Shown: in pieces, positions 1 through 9,577 of the stretch
Layout of the letters: every line of letters starts with the position of its first letter
Numbering within the stretch: position 1 is the stretch's first letter
Origin: JAMZMI01 sp039944535
GTDB taxonomy: Bacteria; Bacteroidota; Bacteroidia; Cytophagales; Cyclobacteriaceae
DNA length: 64,000 nt
Direction: 5' to 3'
Assembly: GCA_039944535.1 (NCBI GenBank)
Contig: JBDUYP010000014.1
Location: forward strand, 1-64,000
Made by a program: the position numbers and the translations under genes
Notes under the pieces: model-generated
The model's input: the letters and a program-made list of their open reading frames with translations, nothing else
The model's database searches: none
What the model was told of the DNA's origin: nothing

Positions 1-650
1 GTGCCTCAGGTTCAGGATGACGGAAGGTAAGGTAGTGCCGAAGGGTGGTGTCTTACACTTCGACAGGCTCAGTGTGACACCACAACATACCATTTTATAC
101 CGTCACCTTCCGACGGAGCTTAGCGGAGATCGGGAGGTCTTCGTTCTTGTTTATAAAGAAATGACCTTCAAGGTCTGAGATTGTTCCTCTACACCGTCAT
201 TGTGAACGTAGTGAAACGCTGCGTAACAATCTCATAAGGGTTATTCTGAACTTCTTTGAATTGTCATGCTAACTAGGCGTCCCCGAGCTCTCGAAGGGTA
301 AACAATTCATTACTGTGTCTACCCTTCGAGTGCCTCAGGGTGACACCATACACCGTGTTTTGTTGTCTCCTTCGACTACCCGATTGCATCGGGCTCAGGA
401 TGACAACAACCAAATGACACTTTGATTTTAAAGCATAAACAATTCACTGCAGGGTCTTGCGTCATTTCACAAAGACTGAAGCATGACTGCCTATGGCTTC
501 ATAAAATTCTTTCACCTTCGTGCCTCAGGTTCAGAATGACGGAAAATAAGAGGTGTGACACCAGAGTTCAGGATGAGGGAAATAAAGTGGAGCCCCTCAT
601 CCGCGCTAATCGTTCGTTTATCAAAAATCGCATAACTACCTGACTCGTAT
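1..650. repeat. Non-coding region packed with degenerate dispersed repeats
   Basis: No convincing gene lies here; a 73-codon open frame at 422-643 has no recognisable protein features and is built from the repeats. The region has several diverged copies of a short element with a core like CTTCGA...CTCAGGnTGACACC. The 25 bases at 1-25 recur at 520-544 with one mismatch; related units sit near 58-81, 322-347, 369-405 and 552-580, and 197-233 resembles the related GTGAACG-AGTGAA-CAATCTC type. Such short intergenic repeats are common in Bacteroidota genomes. Nothing suggests an encoded mobility function here. Confidence 0.6.
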
Positions 651-709
651 CATTTTGTAAGACTCAATAAATTCCTTTATTGCGCATGACTAACTTAAAA
701 ACAAGCAAC

Positions 710-2725
710 ATGTTGAAGAAATATTACCCCATTCTACTCATCGCGATATTTTTCATTTCTTGTCAGCCGACAGAGAAAAAAGCGGAAGCTCCGGTAGCAG
801 AAGATTTTAAATACAAGACCGAAGAATTTGCAGACCTCAAAATCATCCGATATCAAATCCCCGGATTTGACAGGCTGAGCCTGGATCAGAAAAAACTGGT
901 TTACTACCTAACCCAGGCCGGATTATCTGGCAGGGACATCATCTGGGACCAGAACTACCGCCACAACCTGACCATCAGAAAGGCTCTGGAGAGCATTGTG
1001 ACGAAATATGATGGCGACAAGACTACAGAAGACTGGAATCAGTTCATGGTTTACACCAAAAGAATCTGGTTTGCCAATGGTATCCATCACCACTATGGCA
1101 TGGATAAGTTCACTCCGGGCTTTTCTCAGGAATACTTTCAGGAGCTACTTGATGCTACAGGCACAAGCATAAGCGACGAAGTTATGACTGTGATTTTCGA
1201 TCCTGCAGTAGATGCCAAGAAAGTCAACCTGGACCCTGACAAAGGATTGCTCAAGGGATCAGCAACAAACTTCTATGACCCGTCTATCACGGAACCTGAG
1301 GTAGATGCATACTACGCTTCCATCATGGACAAAACCACCGATGAGCCTATCTCCTACGGCCTCAACTCCAAGCTCGTTCGTGCCGAAGACGGATCGCTGA
1401 AAGAAGTGGTTTGGAAAGCGGATGGCATGTATGGTGGTGCTATTTCGGAAATGATCGGATGGCTGGAAAAAGCTGTGACGGTAGCAGAAAATGAAGCACA
1501 AGGCAAAGCCCTGGAACTTCTAATAGAATATTTCAAAACCGGCGATCTCAAAATATGGGATGACTACAACATAGCCTGGACCGAGGCAACAGCCGGTGAT
1601 ATCGATTACATCCTGGGCTTTATTGAGGTATATAACGACCCTAAGGGCTACCGTGGTTCTTACGAAAGCATCATTCAGATCAATGACTTTGAAGCATCGG
1701 AAAGAATGAAGGTACTGTCTGAAAACGTACAGTGGTTTGAGGACAACTCACCTATCATGGACCAGCACAAAAAGGCCAACGTGAAAGGCGTAAGCTACAA
1801 AGTGGTGACGGTAGCTGGCGAATCGGGTGACGCCTCCCCATCTACTCCTATTGGAGTTAACCTGCCAAACGCCAACTGGATCAGAGCGAAACATGGCTCC
1901 AAGTCTGTAAGCCTTGGCAACATCATAGATGCATACGACAAGGCTGCCACTTCGGGCTCATTGGCAGAATTTGCTTTTAACGAAGAAGAAATAGCCAGAG
2001 CCAAAGAACATGGCGACCTTGGCGACAAAATGCACACCGCGCTTCACGAGGTGATCGGGCATGCTTCCGGTCAGCTTGAAAAAGGCACAGGCACACCAAA
2101 GGAAACACTCAAAAGCTACAGATCCACTCTGGAAGAGGCGCGTGCAGATTTGGTTGCGCTTTACTTTCTGATGGATCCTAAGCTTGTAGAGCTTGGCCTC
2201 ATTCCTTCTATAGAAGTAGGCAAAGAAGAATATGATGGCTACATCAGAAATGGCCTTATGCTTCAGCTGAGAAGATTGGAACCGGGCAAAGAAATAGAAG
2301 AAGCGCACATGAGAAACCGTCAGGCCGTGGCAGGTTGGGCCTATGAAAATGGCAAAGCTGAAAATGTTATTGAAAAAGTGGTGAAGGATGGCAAAACCTA
2401 CTTTATCATCAATGACTATGACAAGTTGAGAACACTATTCGGAGAGCTGTTGAGAGAGATTCAAAGAATCAAATCTCAGGGTGACTATGAGGCAGGTAGA
2501 GCACTCATTGAAAACTACGGTGTGAAGGTAGATGAGGCGCTTCATCAGGAAGTGTTGGACAGATACGCTAAGCTAAAGTCTGCGCCTTATGGTGGTTTTA
2601 TCAATCCTGAATTGGTACCGGTAACAAACGATGCGGGTGAAATTACGGATGTTGAGGTGAACTACCCAATGGATTTCACCCAGCAGATGTTGAAATATGG
2701 AGAGCAGTTTTCTTTCCTCGATTGA
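710..2725 (+). CDS. M49-family (dipeptidyl peptidase III-like) zinc metallopeptidase lipoprotein
   Basis: Dipeptidyl peptidase III-type enzymes remove dipeptides from peptide N-termini using one zinc ion. The M49 hallmark HExxGH is present as HEVIGH (about residues 446-451) and is followed by the second zinc motif, seen here as EEARAD (about 475-480), which matches the family EECRAE/D pattern. The N-terminus is a lipoprotein signal ending in FFISC-Q, so the enzyme is probably anchored in the envelope and acts on peptides in the periplasm or at the surface. An in-frame TTG at 680 and an ATG at 686 lie upstream, but the ATG at 710 puts the signal peptide at the very N-terminus. The length (671 aa) is normal for bacterial members. 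It is monocistronic with a strong hairpin downstream. Confidence 0.9.
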   Translation: MLKKYYPILLIAIFFISCQPTEKKAEAPVAEDFKYKTEEFADLKIIRYQIPGFDRLSLDQKKLVYYLTQAGLSGRDIIWDQNYRHNLTIRKALESIVTKYDGDKTTEDWNQFMVYTKRIWFANGIHHHYGMDKFTPGFSQEYFQELLDATGTSISDEVMTVIFDPAVDAKKVNLDPDKGLLKGSATNFYDPSITEPEVDAYYASIMDKTTDEPISYGLNSKLVRAEDGSLKEVVWKADGMYGGAISEMIGWLEKAVTVAENEAQGKALELLIEYFKTGDLKIWDDYNIAWTEATAGDIDYILGFIEVYNDPKGYRGSYESIIQINDFEASERMKVLSENVQWFEDNSPIMDQHKKANVKGVSYKVVTVAGESGDASPSTPIGVNLPNANWIRAKHGSKSVSLGNIIDAYDKAATSGSLAEFAFNEEEIARAKEHGDLGDKMHTALHEVIGHASGQLEKGTGTPKETLKSYRSTLEEARADLVALYFLMDPKLVELGLIPSIEVGKEEYDGYIRNGLMLQLRRLEPGKEIEEAHMRNRQAVAGWAYENGKAENVIEKVVKDGKTYFIINDYDKLRTLFGELLREIQRIKSQGDYEAGRALIENYGVKVDEALHQEVLDRYAKLKSAPYGGFINPELVPVTNDAGEITDVEVNYPMDFTQQMLKYGEQFSFLD

Positions 2726-2804
2726 TTCAATCCGGGTTTAAGAAGCGTATAACCGAAAAAACCTCCGGGCGACATGCTCATTCGGAGGCTTTGAACAGAT
2801 ACCT

Positions 2805-2860
2805 AAAGAGGTCGTGGAATTTCTTCTAATACTGATGGACTCCACTACCTCTTTTTATTT
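2805..2860 (+). terminator. Rho-independent terminator of the M49 peptidase gene
   Basis: A 14-bp stem pairs 2805-2818 with 2841-2854 (one mismatch) around a 22-nt loop and runs directly into a T-rich tract on the plus strand. A weaker 6-bp hairpin (2762-2767 with 2783-2788) precedes it. Confidence 0.6.
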
Positions 2861-2941
2861 ATAGTCTGTGAAAAAAGGTACAGCGTGACGTTTTGGATCG
2901 TTTTTACTTAGATACTCACCAATAGCTTAAAAAGTAAAGGC

Positions 2942-2976
2942 AAAAAAGAAGCCCGACTTGAACACAAGTCGGGCTT
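2942..2976 (-). terminator. Rho-independent terminator of the cold shock gene
   Basis: A perfect 11-bp inverted repeat (2949-2959 with 2966-2976, 6-nt loop) lies just past the stop of the cold shock gene. Read on the minus strand it is followed by a T tract (the A-rich run at 2942-2948 on the plus strand). Confidence 0.8.
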
Positions 2977-3007
2977 AAAATTTTATCAATTGCTGTTCAA
3001 AGTGGAA

Positions 3008-3199
3008 TTATACCACTTTAACATTCACTGCGTTCAATCCTTTTTTGCCTTCTTTCAAATCGAATTCCACAGAGTCACCTTCCCTGATCTCATCAATCAA
3101 TCCTGAAACGTGAACAAAATGTTCTTTGTTTGATCCATCTTCTGTGATAAATCCAAATCCCTTGGAATCGTTGAAGAATTTTACTGTACCGTTACTCAT
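3008..3199 (-). CDS. Cold shock domain protein (CspA family)
   Basis: A 63-residue single cold-shock-domain protein that binds single-stranded RNA/DNA and is expected to act as an RNA chaperone in the cytoplasm. RNP1 is seen as KGFGFI (residues 13-18) and RNP2 as HFVHVS (27-32; the family usually has VFVHFS). The size is typical of Bacteroidota CspA homologues. It is a single-gene unit: a perfect terminator follows, and the roughly 170-bp leader up to the next gene is AT-rich, in keeping with the long 5' UTRs of csp genes, though no specific leader structure was worked out. Which csp paralogue it is cannot be said. Confidence 0.93.
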   Translation of the reverse strand: MSNGTVKFFNDSKGFGFITEDGSNKEHFVHVSGLIDEIREGDSVEFDLKEGKKGLNAVNVKVV

Positions 3200-3372
3200 T
3201 TTTAAAAAATATTTGTATTAGAAAGGATGCAAGGTACATATTAATATCTCCACAAACACAATTATTTTAAAAATAACCTATAAACGTTTTAAAAGAGGTT
3301 TTCTAAAGATTATTTGACAAGTAAAACAGTCGTTTGATGTGGTCAGCTTAATTTAGTGGCTTGAACAAAGCC

Positions 3373-3726
3373 ATGAAATACTCCCTTCTTTTACTCGTAG
3401 TTTTTTGCTTTTCGTGCTATCCCAAGATCAAAATTGAGGGATTTGACGGTGAAAAATGGAAACAACCCATTACAACATGTCAGGAGGATAAAATAGGTTT
3501 GGCGGAATTGGTGGTATCCAATCAGGATAATGTGCTGGGAAAAGGCCAGGCTGAAATCAAGCAGTTTTTGGGCCAACCGGATGAGCATGAGCTATACCGA
3601 CGAAATCAGAAGTTCTTTTACTACAACCTCACGGCAGGAGATACTTGCGAAAACCTGAGGGTAAGACGTCTAAGTGTGCTTTTTGATGCCCTCGATAGGG
3701 CGAAGGAAGTAATGGTTACTGAGTGA
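3373..3726 (+). CDS. Small hypothetical lipoprotein
   Basis: A 117-residue protein with a lipoprotein signal (LLLVVFCFSC-Y), so probably membrane-anchored in the periplasm. The segment IKQFLGQPDEHELY followed by an aromatic-rich strand (KFFYYNL) is loosely like the SmpA/BamE-type fold, where a helix ends in LGxPd before a beta hairpin; this is a weak resemblance only. An in-frame TTG at 3361 would add four residues; the ATG at 3373 is preferred. The gene ends base-to-base with the convergent apt gene (stops at 3724-3726 and 3727-3729), so the two transcripts must overlap or terminate inside each other. Confidence 0.7.
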   Translation: MKYSLLLLVVFCFSCYPKIKIEGFDGEKWKQPITTCQEDKIGLAELVVSNQDNVLGKGQAEIKQFLGQPDEHELYRRNQKFFYYNLTAGDTCENLRVRRLSVLFDALDRAKEVMVTE

Positions 3727-4254
3727 TCAATACGTAACAAGCGACTGGATGTCGCTACTGTAAGGCTTCAGCGCCTCACTTCCGGATAAGAATCCCAGCT
3801 CAATGATAAAGGAAAAACCGAGCACTTCTCCGCCTGCTTTTTTGATCAATTCTGATGCAGCTCCTGCAGAACCACCTGTTGCCAGCAGGTCGTCGTGGAT
3901 CATGATCTTTTGTCCGGGAGAGACGGCATCAATGTGCATTTCTATTTCAGCAGACCCGTATTCCAGATCGTAGCTATGACTGATGGTTTTGTGTGGGAGC
4001 TTTCCGGCTTTGCGAACAGGGATGAATGGCACTCCAAGCATCATGGCCAAATGAGGGCCAAACAGAAAGCCGCGGGACTCCACTCCTGCTATGCCTTCGA
4101 TTCCTTTATCTTTCCAATAACCTACAAATGCTGCACAAAGCTCTTCACAGAGCTGAGGATCTGAGAGGATAGGTGTGATGTCTTTGAAGATAATGCCGGG
4201 CTTGGGGAAATCGGGAATGTCGCGGATGGTCTTGTCAAGCTTTTCTGATAGCAT
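3727..4254 (-). CDS. apt: Adenine phosphoribosyltransferase
   Basis: Salvages adenine: adenine plus PRPP gives AMP and pyrophosphate, in the cytoplasm. The PRPP-binding loop reads MIHDDLLATGGSAG (about residues 118-131), the APRT signature (the family usually has VDDLLATGGT), and GIAGVESRGFLFG earlier in the chain is also typical. I chose the ATG at 4254 (175 aa, with MLSEKLDKTIRDIPDFPKPG at the N-terminus, as in other APRTs). It lies one base after the TAA of the upstream permease gene (4256-4258), which suggests translational coupling. A start at 4278 is possible but would overlap that gene. Confidence 0.93.
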   Translation of the reverse strand: MLSEKLDKTIRDIPDFPKPGIIFKDITPILSDPQLCEELCAAFVGYWKDKGIEGIAGVESRGFLFGPHLAMMLGVPFIPVRKAGKLPHKTISHSYDLEYGSAEIEMHIDAVSPGQKIMIHDDLLATGGSAGAASELIKKAGGEVLGFSFIIELGFLSGSEALKPYSSDIQSLVTY

Positions 4255-4255
4255 A

Positions 4256-5494
4256 TTACTCAAATCTAAGGGAGTCAATCGGGTCTAGTTTGGATGCCTT
4301 ATAGGCAGGTAAATAACCTGAGATCAAACCTACAACCATTCCGATTAAAACCCCAACAAACATCCACAACCAGGGTATGACAAATGCACCGTCGATCACC
4401 TTCGATATCAGGTTGCCAACGACTATTCCCATGAAGATTCCGCCTATTCCTCCAAGCTGACAGATCACCAGGGCTTCAATCAAAAACTGCATTCTTATTT
4501 TCTTAGGAGTTGCTCCTAAAGCCTTTCTTACCCCTATTTCCCTTGTGCGTTCGGTCACTGACACCAGCATGATATTCATCAAACCGATAGAAGCCCCGAT
4601 CAAAGTGATAAAGCCTATTGAAAAACCTCCAATGCGTAAGTACCCGGTGATTTCTCCCAACTTTTCGGCCAATGATTTATTCATTTTCACCTCAAAGGAG
4701 TTTTCCTGTTTTACAGGATCGCGGCGAATGGCACGCATCAGGCTGGTGGCCATCCCTACTACTCTATCCATTTGCAGCGGATCTGTTACGGCTATGGTGG
4801 CCTCATAATTCAACGCCCTGCCGGCTGCCAGCTTTCTTGCCGTTAGAGTAGGGATCAGGCACATCCGGTCTATGCTGCCGTCACCACCGGCGGCACCTTG
4901 GGTTCCCAGTATGCCAATGACGGTGAATTTTCCTCCCAAAAAAGTGATACTCTTGTTTATAGGACTTTCAAACTCATCGAAAAGTGCATCTCTCACTTCT
5001 GACCCGATGATGACCATGTTGGCTCCATTTTCCACTTCCGATTGCGAAAAAGCACGCCCCTCTGCTATATCATACCCATCTACCAGCAGGTAATTATAGT
5101 CGCCACCCTGAATCCGACAATTCGGATTGGTCACTTTGGAGCCATGCTTGACTTCAGCATTCCATGTCACCAGCGCATTGACGCTGACCAGCGCACTGCT
5201 GGTGGTGAACTTATCCTGAAACATCATCAGCTGCTGATACTTAATGGGAGGATAAGATTTTGCATCTTTTCCATCTCTTGCGCCCCGGTCATTTCGGATG
5301 CTTTCCAAATCAAAGGTGTTTGACCCAAGATTGGAAAAACTGCTATCAATCGAATTTTGAATACCGTCTATCGCCGTGAGAATGCCGACAAGGGAAGTGA
5401 TTCCGATGGCAATAATTGCGGCTGTGAGGATGGTGCGCAGCTTATTTCCTTTGATAGAATTAAGTCCCTCTTTTACGTTTTCCCTCAGATTCAT
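4256..5494 (-). CDS. ABC transporter permease, MacB/FtsX type
   Basis: A 412-residue inner-membrane permease with the MacB architecture: one N-terminal membrane helix (about residues 18-42, LRTILTAAIIAIGITSLVGIL), a large periplasmic MacB_PCD domain, and three C-terminal FtsX-family helices including the conserved TERTREIGVRKALGAT segment before the last pair. Such permeases pair with a LolD/MacB ATPase and act as mechanotransmission machines rather than classical pumps. No ATPase or membrane-fusion gene is next to it. It is followed by apt at a 1-base gap, an association that looks transcriptional rather than functional. Confidence 0.9.
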   Translation of the reverse strand: MNLRENVKEGLNSIKGNKLRTILTAAIIAIGITSLVGILTAIDGIQNSIDSSFSNLGSNTFDLESIRNDRGARDGKDAKSYPPIKYQQLMMFQDKFTTSSALVSVNALVTWNAEVKHGSKVTNPNCRIQGGDYNYLLVDGYDIAEGRAFSQSEVENGANMVIIGSEVRDALFDEFESPINKSITFLGGKFTVIGILGTQGAAGGDGSIDRMCLIPTLTARKLAAGRALNYEATIAVTDPLQMDRVVGMATSLMRAIRRDPVKQENSFEVKMNKSLAEKLGEITGYLRIGGFSIGFITLIGASIGLMNIMLVSVTERTREIGVRKALGATPKKIRMQFLIEALVICQLGGIGGIFMGIVVGNLISKVIDGAFVIPWLWMFVGVLIGMVVGLISGYLPAYKASKLDPIDSLRFE

Positions 5495-5646
5495 TTTTAT
5501 CTTTACTGCTTATCTAATGGTTAGATTCTGTTGTGCTGGTAGATTTCATGAGGTCTCAGAAACTATCGGCTGCAAACAAATCGTTTGTTGATTAAAACTA
5601 CCAAATTGGATTAACGTAACCATTGAAAAAGCGATTGGATTTTATG

Positions 5647-6900
5647 CGGGTATTTCTCATTTCTTTTCTTTTAATCATCTCTTTGAGCAGCAGAGCTTCA
5701 TACATCCTCATCCCCATGGATGAGACTCAGAGCAACCACCTGAAATCCTACGGACTCACCTATTGGATGCTCACAAAAGAGGTTTCGGTGGATTGGCTGC
5801 TCAACTACCGAGGTGGGAGTTTTATGGTAAAATACCTGCAAACGCTGGAAAATGAGTGTATCATAAGGGGCATCAGTTATGAGATTATTTCTGATGCTGC
5901 CGCAAATCAGGTTTTGAATGAAATAGCCAGTCCGGCCAATAACATGGATGTGATGAAGTTGGAAAAGCATCCAAAAATTGCAGTGTACTCACCTAAAAGC
6001 AAGCAACCGTGGGATGACGCTGTGACGCTCGTACTCACCTATGCGGAAATACCTTACGACGTGATTTTCGATGATGAAATCATGTATAATGAATTGCCCA
6101 AGTACGATTGGCTCCACCTGCATCATGAGGATTTTACGGGGCAATATGGTAAGTTTTATAAGACCTACCAGCATTTTCCATGGTATCAGCAGCAGCAACG
6201 CGAATATGAAGAGTCTGCCAAGAAACATGGTTTTTCTAAAGTCTCTCATTTGAAACTGGCGATTGTCAAGCGCATCAAAAATTATGTAGCCAGTGGAGGT
6301 TTTTTGTTTGCCATGTGCTCAGCTACTGACACCTATGATATTGCGCTGAGCGCTGAAGGTCTGGATATTTGTGAGTCTATGTTTGACGGAGACCCTGCAG
6401 ACCCCAATGCCCAGTCTAAGCTGGATTTCGACAAGACTTTTGCATTTGAGAATTTCGTATTGGAAAGAAGCCCCTATGAATATGAGTACTCCAATATAGA
6501 TCAGCAAGACCGTGAGCGGGGATTGAAAGAAGGAAATGACTTCTTTTCACTTTTTGAGTTTTCTGCCAAATGGGATCCCATACCCACTATGCTGACACAA
6601 AACCACACGCAAATTATCAAAGGATTCATGGGACAGACCACAGCCTTCAAAAAACAACTCATAAAACCTGATGTGGTGATCATGGGAGAAACGCGATCAG
6701 TAGATGAGGCCAGATACATTCACGGCGTTTTGGGAAAAGGATTTTGGACGTTTTATGGCGGTCATGATCCGGAAGACTACCGGCACTATGTGAACGAGCA
6801 GCCTACTGATTTGAAGCTTCATCCCAATTCTCCGGGATACAGGTTGATCCTCAACAACATCTTGTTTCCAGCTGCTAAGAAGAAAAAGCAGAAGACTTAA
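5647..6900 (+). CDS. Secreted protein with diverged class-I amidotransferase-like fold (often auto-labelled asparagine synthetase B)
   Basis: A 417-residue exported protein (signal LISFLLIISLSSRAS). It belongs to a Bacteroidota family which, from memory, is often named asparagine synthetase B, but nothing here supports that: there is no N-terminal catalytic Cys, no PPi-loop (SGGxDS) and it is secreted. The layout instead suggests a flavodoxin/class-I glutamine amidotransferase or ThuA-like fold: a strand-loop IPYDVIFDDEI, a HLHHEDF segment, a nucleophile-elbow-like GGFLFAMCSATDTY and a late GGHDPEDYRHY. Function is unknown. The ATG at 5647 gives a clean signal peptide; a TTG at 5623 would add eight residues. 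Confidence 0.6.
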   Translation, partial: RVFLISFLLIISLSSRASYILIPMDETQSNHLKSYGLTYWMLTKEVSVDWLLNYRGGSFMVKYLQTLENECIIRGISYEIISDAAANQVLNEIASPANNMDVMKLEKHPKIAVYSPKSKQPWDDAVTLVLTYAEIPYDVIFDDEIMYNELPKYDWLHLHHEDFTGQYGKFYKTYQHFPWYQQQQREYEESAKKHGFSKVSHLKLAIVKRIKNYVASGGFLFAMCSATDTYDIALSAEGLDICESMFDGDPADPNAQSKLDFDKTFAFENFVLERSPYEYEYSNIDQQDRERGLKEGNDFFSLFEFSAKWDPIPTMLTQNHTQIIKGFMGQTTAFKKQLIKPDVVIMGETRSVDEARYIHGVLGKGFWTFYGGHDPEDYRHYVNEQPTDLKLHPNSPGYRLILNNILFPAAKKKKQKT

Positions 6901-6980
6901 CCCGAATAATTCTGGAAATAGTTTTTGGAAAACAGCCACACCCCGATTCTCGGTATGATTTGGTTCATAACTAAACCGGG

Positions 6981-7580
6981 TTAATGCATCCTGTCTGGTC
7001 TGAGGTCTAAGCTCTTTACGATTTCAGCTTCCTTTTCAAGAAAATAGGCCCATCGTTTCATGACGTGATCTTCCGGCATGTATATTTTGGCGAGCTCAAG
7101 GAAATTGTGATAATGTCCTGCCTCTGAGATCATAAGCTCATGGTAAAACTCAGCCAGCTCCTTATCGGCAATGTTCTTCCACAGGATTTTGAATCGCTCG
7201 CAGCTACGCGCCTCGATCAGCGCATTCATCAGCAGTTTTTCTACCAGCTGCTCATCCCGGCTTCCTCCCTTTTTTAGGATTCCAAAGACCTGAGTCACAT
7301 ATTCATCTTTGCGAGGCTTGTCCAGGCCATGCCCTCTTTTTCGCAGCTCAGCCACTACCCGATCAAAGTGATCCCACTCCTCCGCCACCACAGGTGTGAG
7401 CATCTCAACCAGTTCTTTTTTCTCTGGAAATTGAATAATCAATGATATGCAGGATGATGCCGCTTTTTGCTCACAAAAGGCATGGTCTATCAGAATGTCT
7501 TTGATCTTTTTCTCAGCAATATTGACCCAACGTGGATCCGTAGGGAGGTTCAACCCCAATGTCGTCTTTCCTGTTTCCAT
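6981..7580 (-). CDS. miaE: tRNA 2-methylthio-N6-isopentenyl adenosine-37 hydroxylase
   Basis: MiaE is a ferritin-like non-haem diiron monooxygenase that hydroxylates ms2i6A at tRNA position 37 to ms2io6A. The 199-residue chain has the all-helical pattern and the family segments DHAFCEQKAASSCISLI, PVVAEEWDHFDRVV, LLMNALIEARSCERF and YHELMISEAGHYHNF, which supply the Glu/His metal ligands in pairs. The start at 7580 shares one base with the stop of the upstream porin gene (TGATG on the minus strand), an arrangement for translational coupling; an ATG at 7598 would give a longer overlap. Coupling of a tRNA hydroxylase to a porin is probably accidental operon structure. Confidence 0.92.
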   Translation of the reverse strand: METGKTTLGLNLPTDPRWVNIAEKKIKDILIDHAFCEQKAASSCISLIIQFPEKKELVEMLTPVVAEEWDHFDRVVAELRKRGHGLDKPRKDEYVTQVFGILKKGGSRDEQLVEKLLMNALIEARSCERFKILWKNIADKELAEFYHELMISEAGHYHNFLELAKIYMPEDHVMKRWAYFLEKEAEIVKSLDLRPDRMH

Positions 7581-9421
7581 CAATCGTAAAACATCCAATT
7601 AACACCCAATTCAAACAATCTTGGCTCTCCCGGATAATACGGCGTAACGAAATAGCCATCGTTATTTTGCTGATTGAAGTGCATCATTTTCACAAATACG
7701 CGCACGTTACTCACTTTCATGTTGCAAAATACATCTGCGGTATAATACCCGTCTATCAGGAAGTCATCCTGCAGGTAATAGTGCTGCAACGCCGGTGAAT
7801 AATCCATAGCGTAATACGAACTTTTCGCATGTAAATCCACGCCAATCTCCACCTGCATTGTTTTCTTAAACCAGGCTCCTCTCCAAAAGAGACGCCCGTT
7901 ATAAAAAACCGGAGGCACCCGCATGTTAGATGAAGCTCCGCCTGTAGTGGTATTATAATAAAACTCGTTTTCGAAGTGGATCGCTTCACCGAGTTCTTTG
8001 TTTGTGTTGATTTTAAGGTTGAAATCTCCTCCCAATGAGGTCACCACACCTACTGCCCCACTCTGCTGCGGCAGCTTTTCCTGATCCAGGTAGATAAGGT
8101 TGTTCATGGTAGCAATTCGAGCAGTCGGCCTCAGACTAAAGAATTTGGTTTTCACTTTTACGCCTCCTTTTATTTCGTTGGTAAAGGTGGCCTTCATGCT
8201 GGAGTTCCATTCATGGTGGTTGCCAAAGTAGCGCTCGTAGAATATTGGGGCTTTTGCCCTGACTGACGAATATGATCCGAAAATCAATTCAGAGTTCAAC
8301 TTACCTATGAGCTTATACTCACCGGTCTGAAGGTACTCGGCATTGGCTTCAATATTGAAGCGGTCTCTCCACGTGAACCGGCTGTAGCCACCGATGTAGT
8401 TTTCACCGGACTTGCTTATCGGGTCCCAGTACTGATAGCTGAAATCAAAAGTTCTTCTTTTCACATAGGCTCGATAAAACAAACTCGCCAATTCACCCTT
8501 GATACCAATCTCGTTGATGAGTTCTTTGAACTCTGATTTTTGAGATGTCTCACTCTCATCGATAAACGCATCGCCATAATAGGTCAAATTGGTACTTGTG
8601 ATATCGTCGTTGAAGCTGTTCTCTTGTGTCCTGAAATCTATCTGGTGATAGAATTGCAGCTGCTTTTGCCAGGCATATTCGTGATAAAGGTGCCAATTCA
8701 TGCGGCTATCATTTGCCTGGGCATCTGACAGCAAAACAGACGACTCCTGATATAGAAACAACTCAGCGTTGGTGGCATTGGTAGGCACATTGATTCCGCC
8801 CACTTCAGACACATTATGATTCATTTTACTCACACTTACCAGGGCCTGATAAGGATGCTCATCGTGCTTGTATCGTGTGTATAAATTGAAAACATTGCTC
8901 TGCACATTGCGATCGTCTATACTCGTAAATCCGATCTGCTTGCCTGATGTGATTTTGTGAATATCAAACCCAAAACTCCAGTTTTCATCAGCGCTCCGCG
9001 CATAGGTGAAGTCCACTATTGAGCGATAGTTTCCACCAAAGACTACTTCCACCTCCATAAACGGTGATTTGGTGTCGTAAAATTTGATGTCCTCAGGCTG
9101 GTTCATGTAGGGGTCGTACGCCGTGTACCCCGGAGTTTTACCTATCCGTTCCTGTAGCGGATAAAATATCGGAAAAACAGCTGTGCCATTGTTACCCAAA
9201 TCTTGATAGTAATGCTCAGTTTTATCAGAAAACATGAAGTTTTCCAACTTGTATAGTGTGGTATCAGGATGCCTTTCCCTGGGGAAATTATTCTTAACAT
9301 CATATTCATAAATGATTTCCGTGGTTTTGGCCGAATAAACCAATTTGCTGGAATCATCTAGAATCTGAGCCCTCAACGCGAAGCTCATTAAAAATGCAAC
9401 TATGAATAATGTTTTTTTCAA
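7580..9421 (-). CDS. Putative outer-membrane porin (Porin_10 family)
   Basis: A 613-residue outer-membrane protein with a Sec signal (FIVAFLMSFALRAQ). The early part has the family-typical segments DTTLYKLENF and VEVVFGGNYRSIVDFTYARSAD; the rest is long amphipathic beta strands, ending in the aromatic strand LFELGVNWMFYD as expected for a BAM substrate. This matches the Bacteroidota-specific putative porin family (Pfam Porin_10, by memory). The transported substrate is not known. It is the first gene of a two-gene unit with miaE. Confidence 0.82.
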   Translation of the reverse strand: MKKTLFIVAFLMSFALRAQILDDSSKLVYSAKTTEIIYEYDVKNNFPRERHPDTTLYKLENFMFSDKTEHYYQDLGNNGTAVFPIFYPLQERIGKTPGYTAYDPYMNQPEDIKFYDTKSPFMEVEVVFGGNYRSIVDFTYARSADENWSFGFDIHKITSGKQIGFTSIDDRNVQSNVFNLYTRYKHDEHPYQALVSVSKMNHNVSEVGGINVPTNATNAELFLYQESSVLLSDAQANDSRMNWHLYHEYAWQKQLQFYHQIDFRTQENSFNDDITSTNLTYYGDAFIDESETSQKSEFKELINEIGIKGELASLFYRAYVKRRTFDFSYQYWDPISKSGENYIGGYSRFTWRDRFNIEANAEYLQTGEYKLIGKLNSELIFGSYSSVRAKAPIFYERYFGNHHEWNSSMKATFTNEIKGGVKVKTKFFSLRPTARIATMNNLIYLDQEKLPQQSGAVGVVTSLGGDFNLKINTNKELGEAIHFENEFYYNTTTGGASSNMRVPPVFYNGRLFWRGAWFKKTMQVEIGVDLHAKSSYYAMDYSPALQHYYLQDDFLIDGYYTADVFCNMKVSNVRVFVKMMHFNQQNNDGYFVTPYYPGEPRLFELGVNWMFYD

Positions 9422-9577
9422 GGTGGCTAAATTAAATGCTTATCTGCAACGAGGCGCATGGTTTGGATTTTTAATATCATTTCCTTGATAAAACGGACGA
9501 TAGAAGAAAAATTTCATCTTGATGAAATGCAAAGCTAAAAAGGTTAAAAATTTCTAGCTTAGTTGTAGAGAACAATT

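Noticed and set aside
422..643. A 73-codon open frame in the left repeat region
   Set aside because: It is composed of the dispersed repeats, has no protein-like features and starts at a weak codon.
5647..6900. Asparagine synthetase B
   Set aside because: No N-terminal nucleophile Cys, no PPi-loop, and a signal peptide is present.
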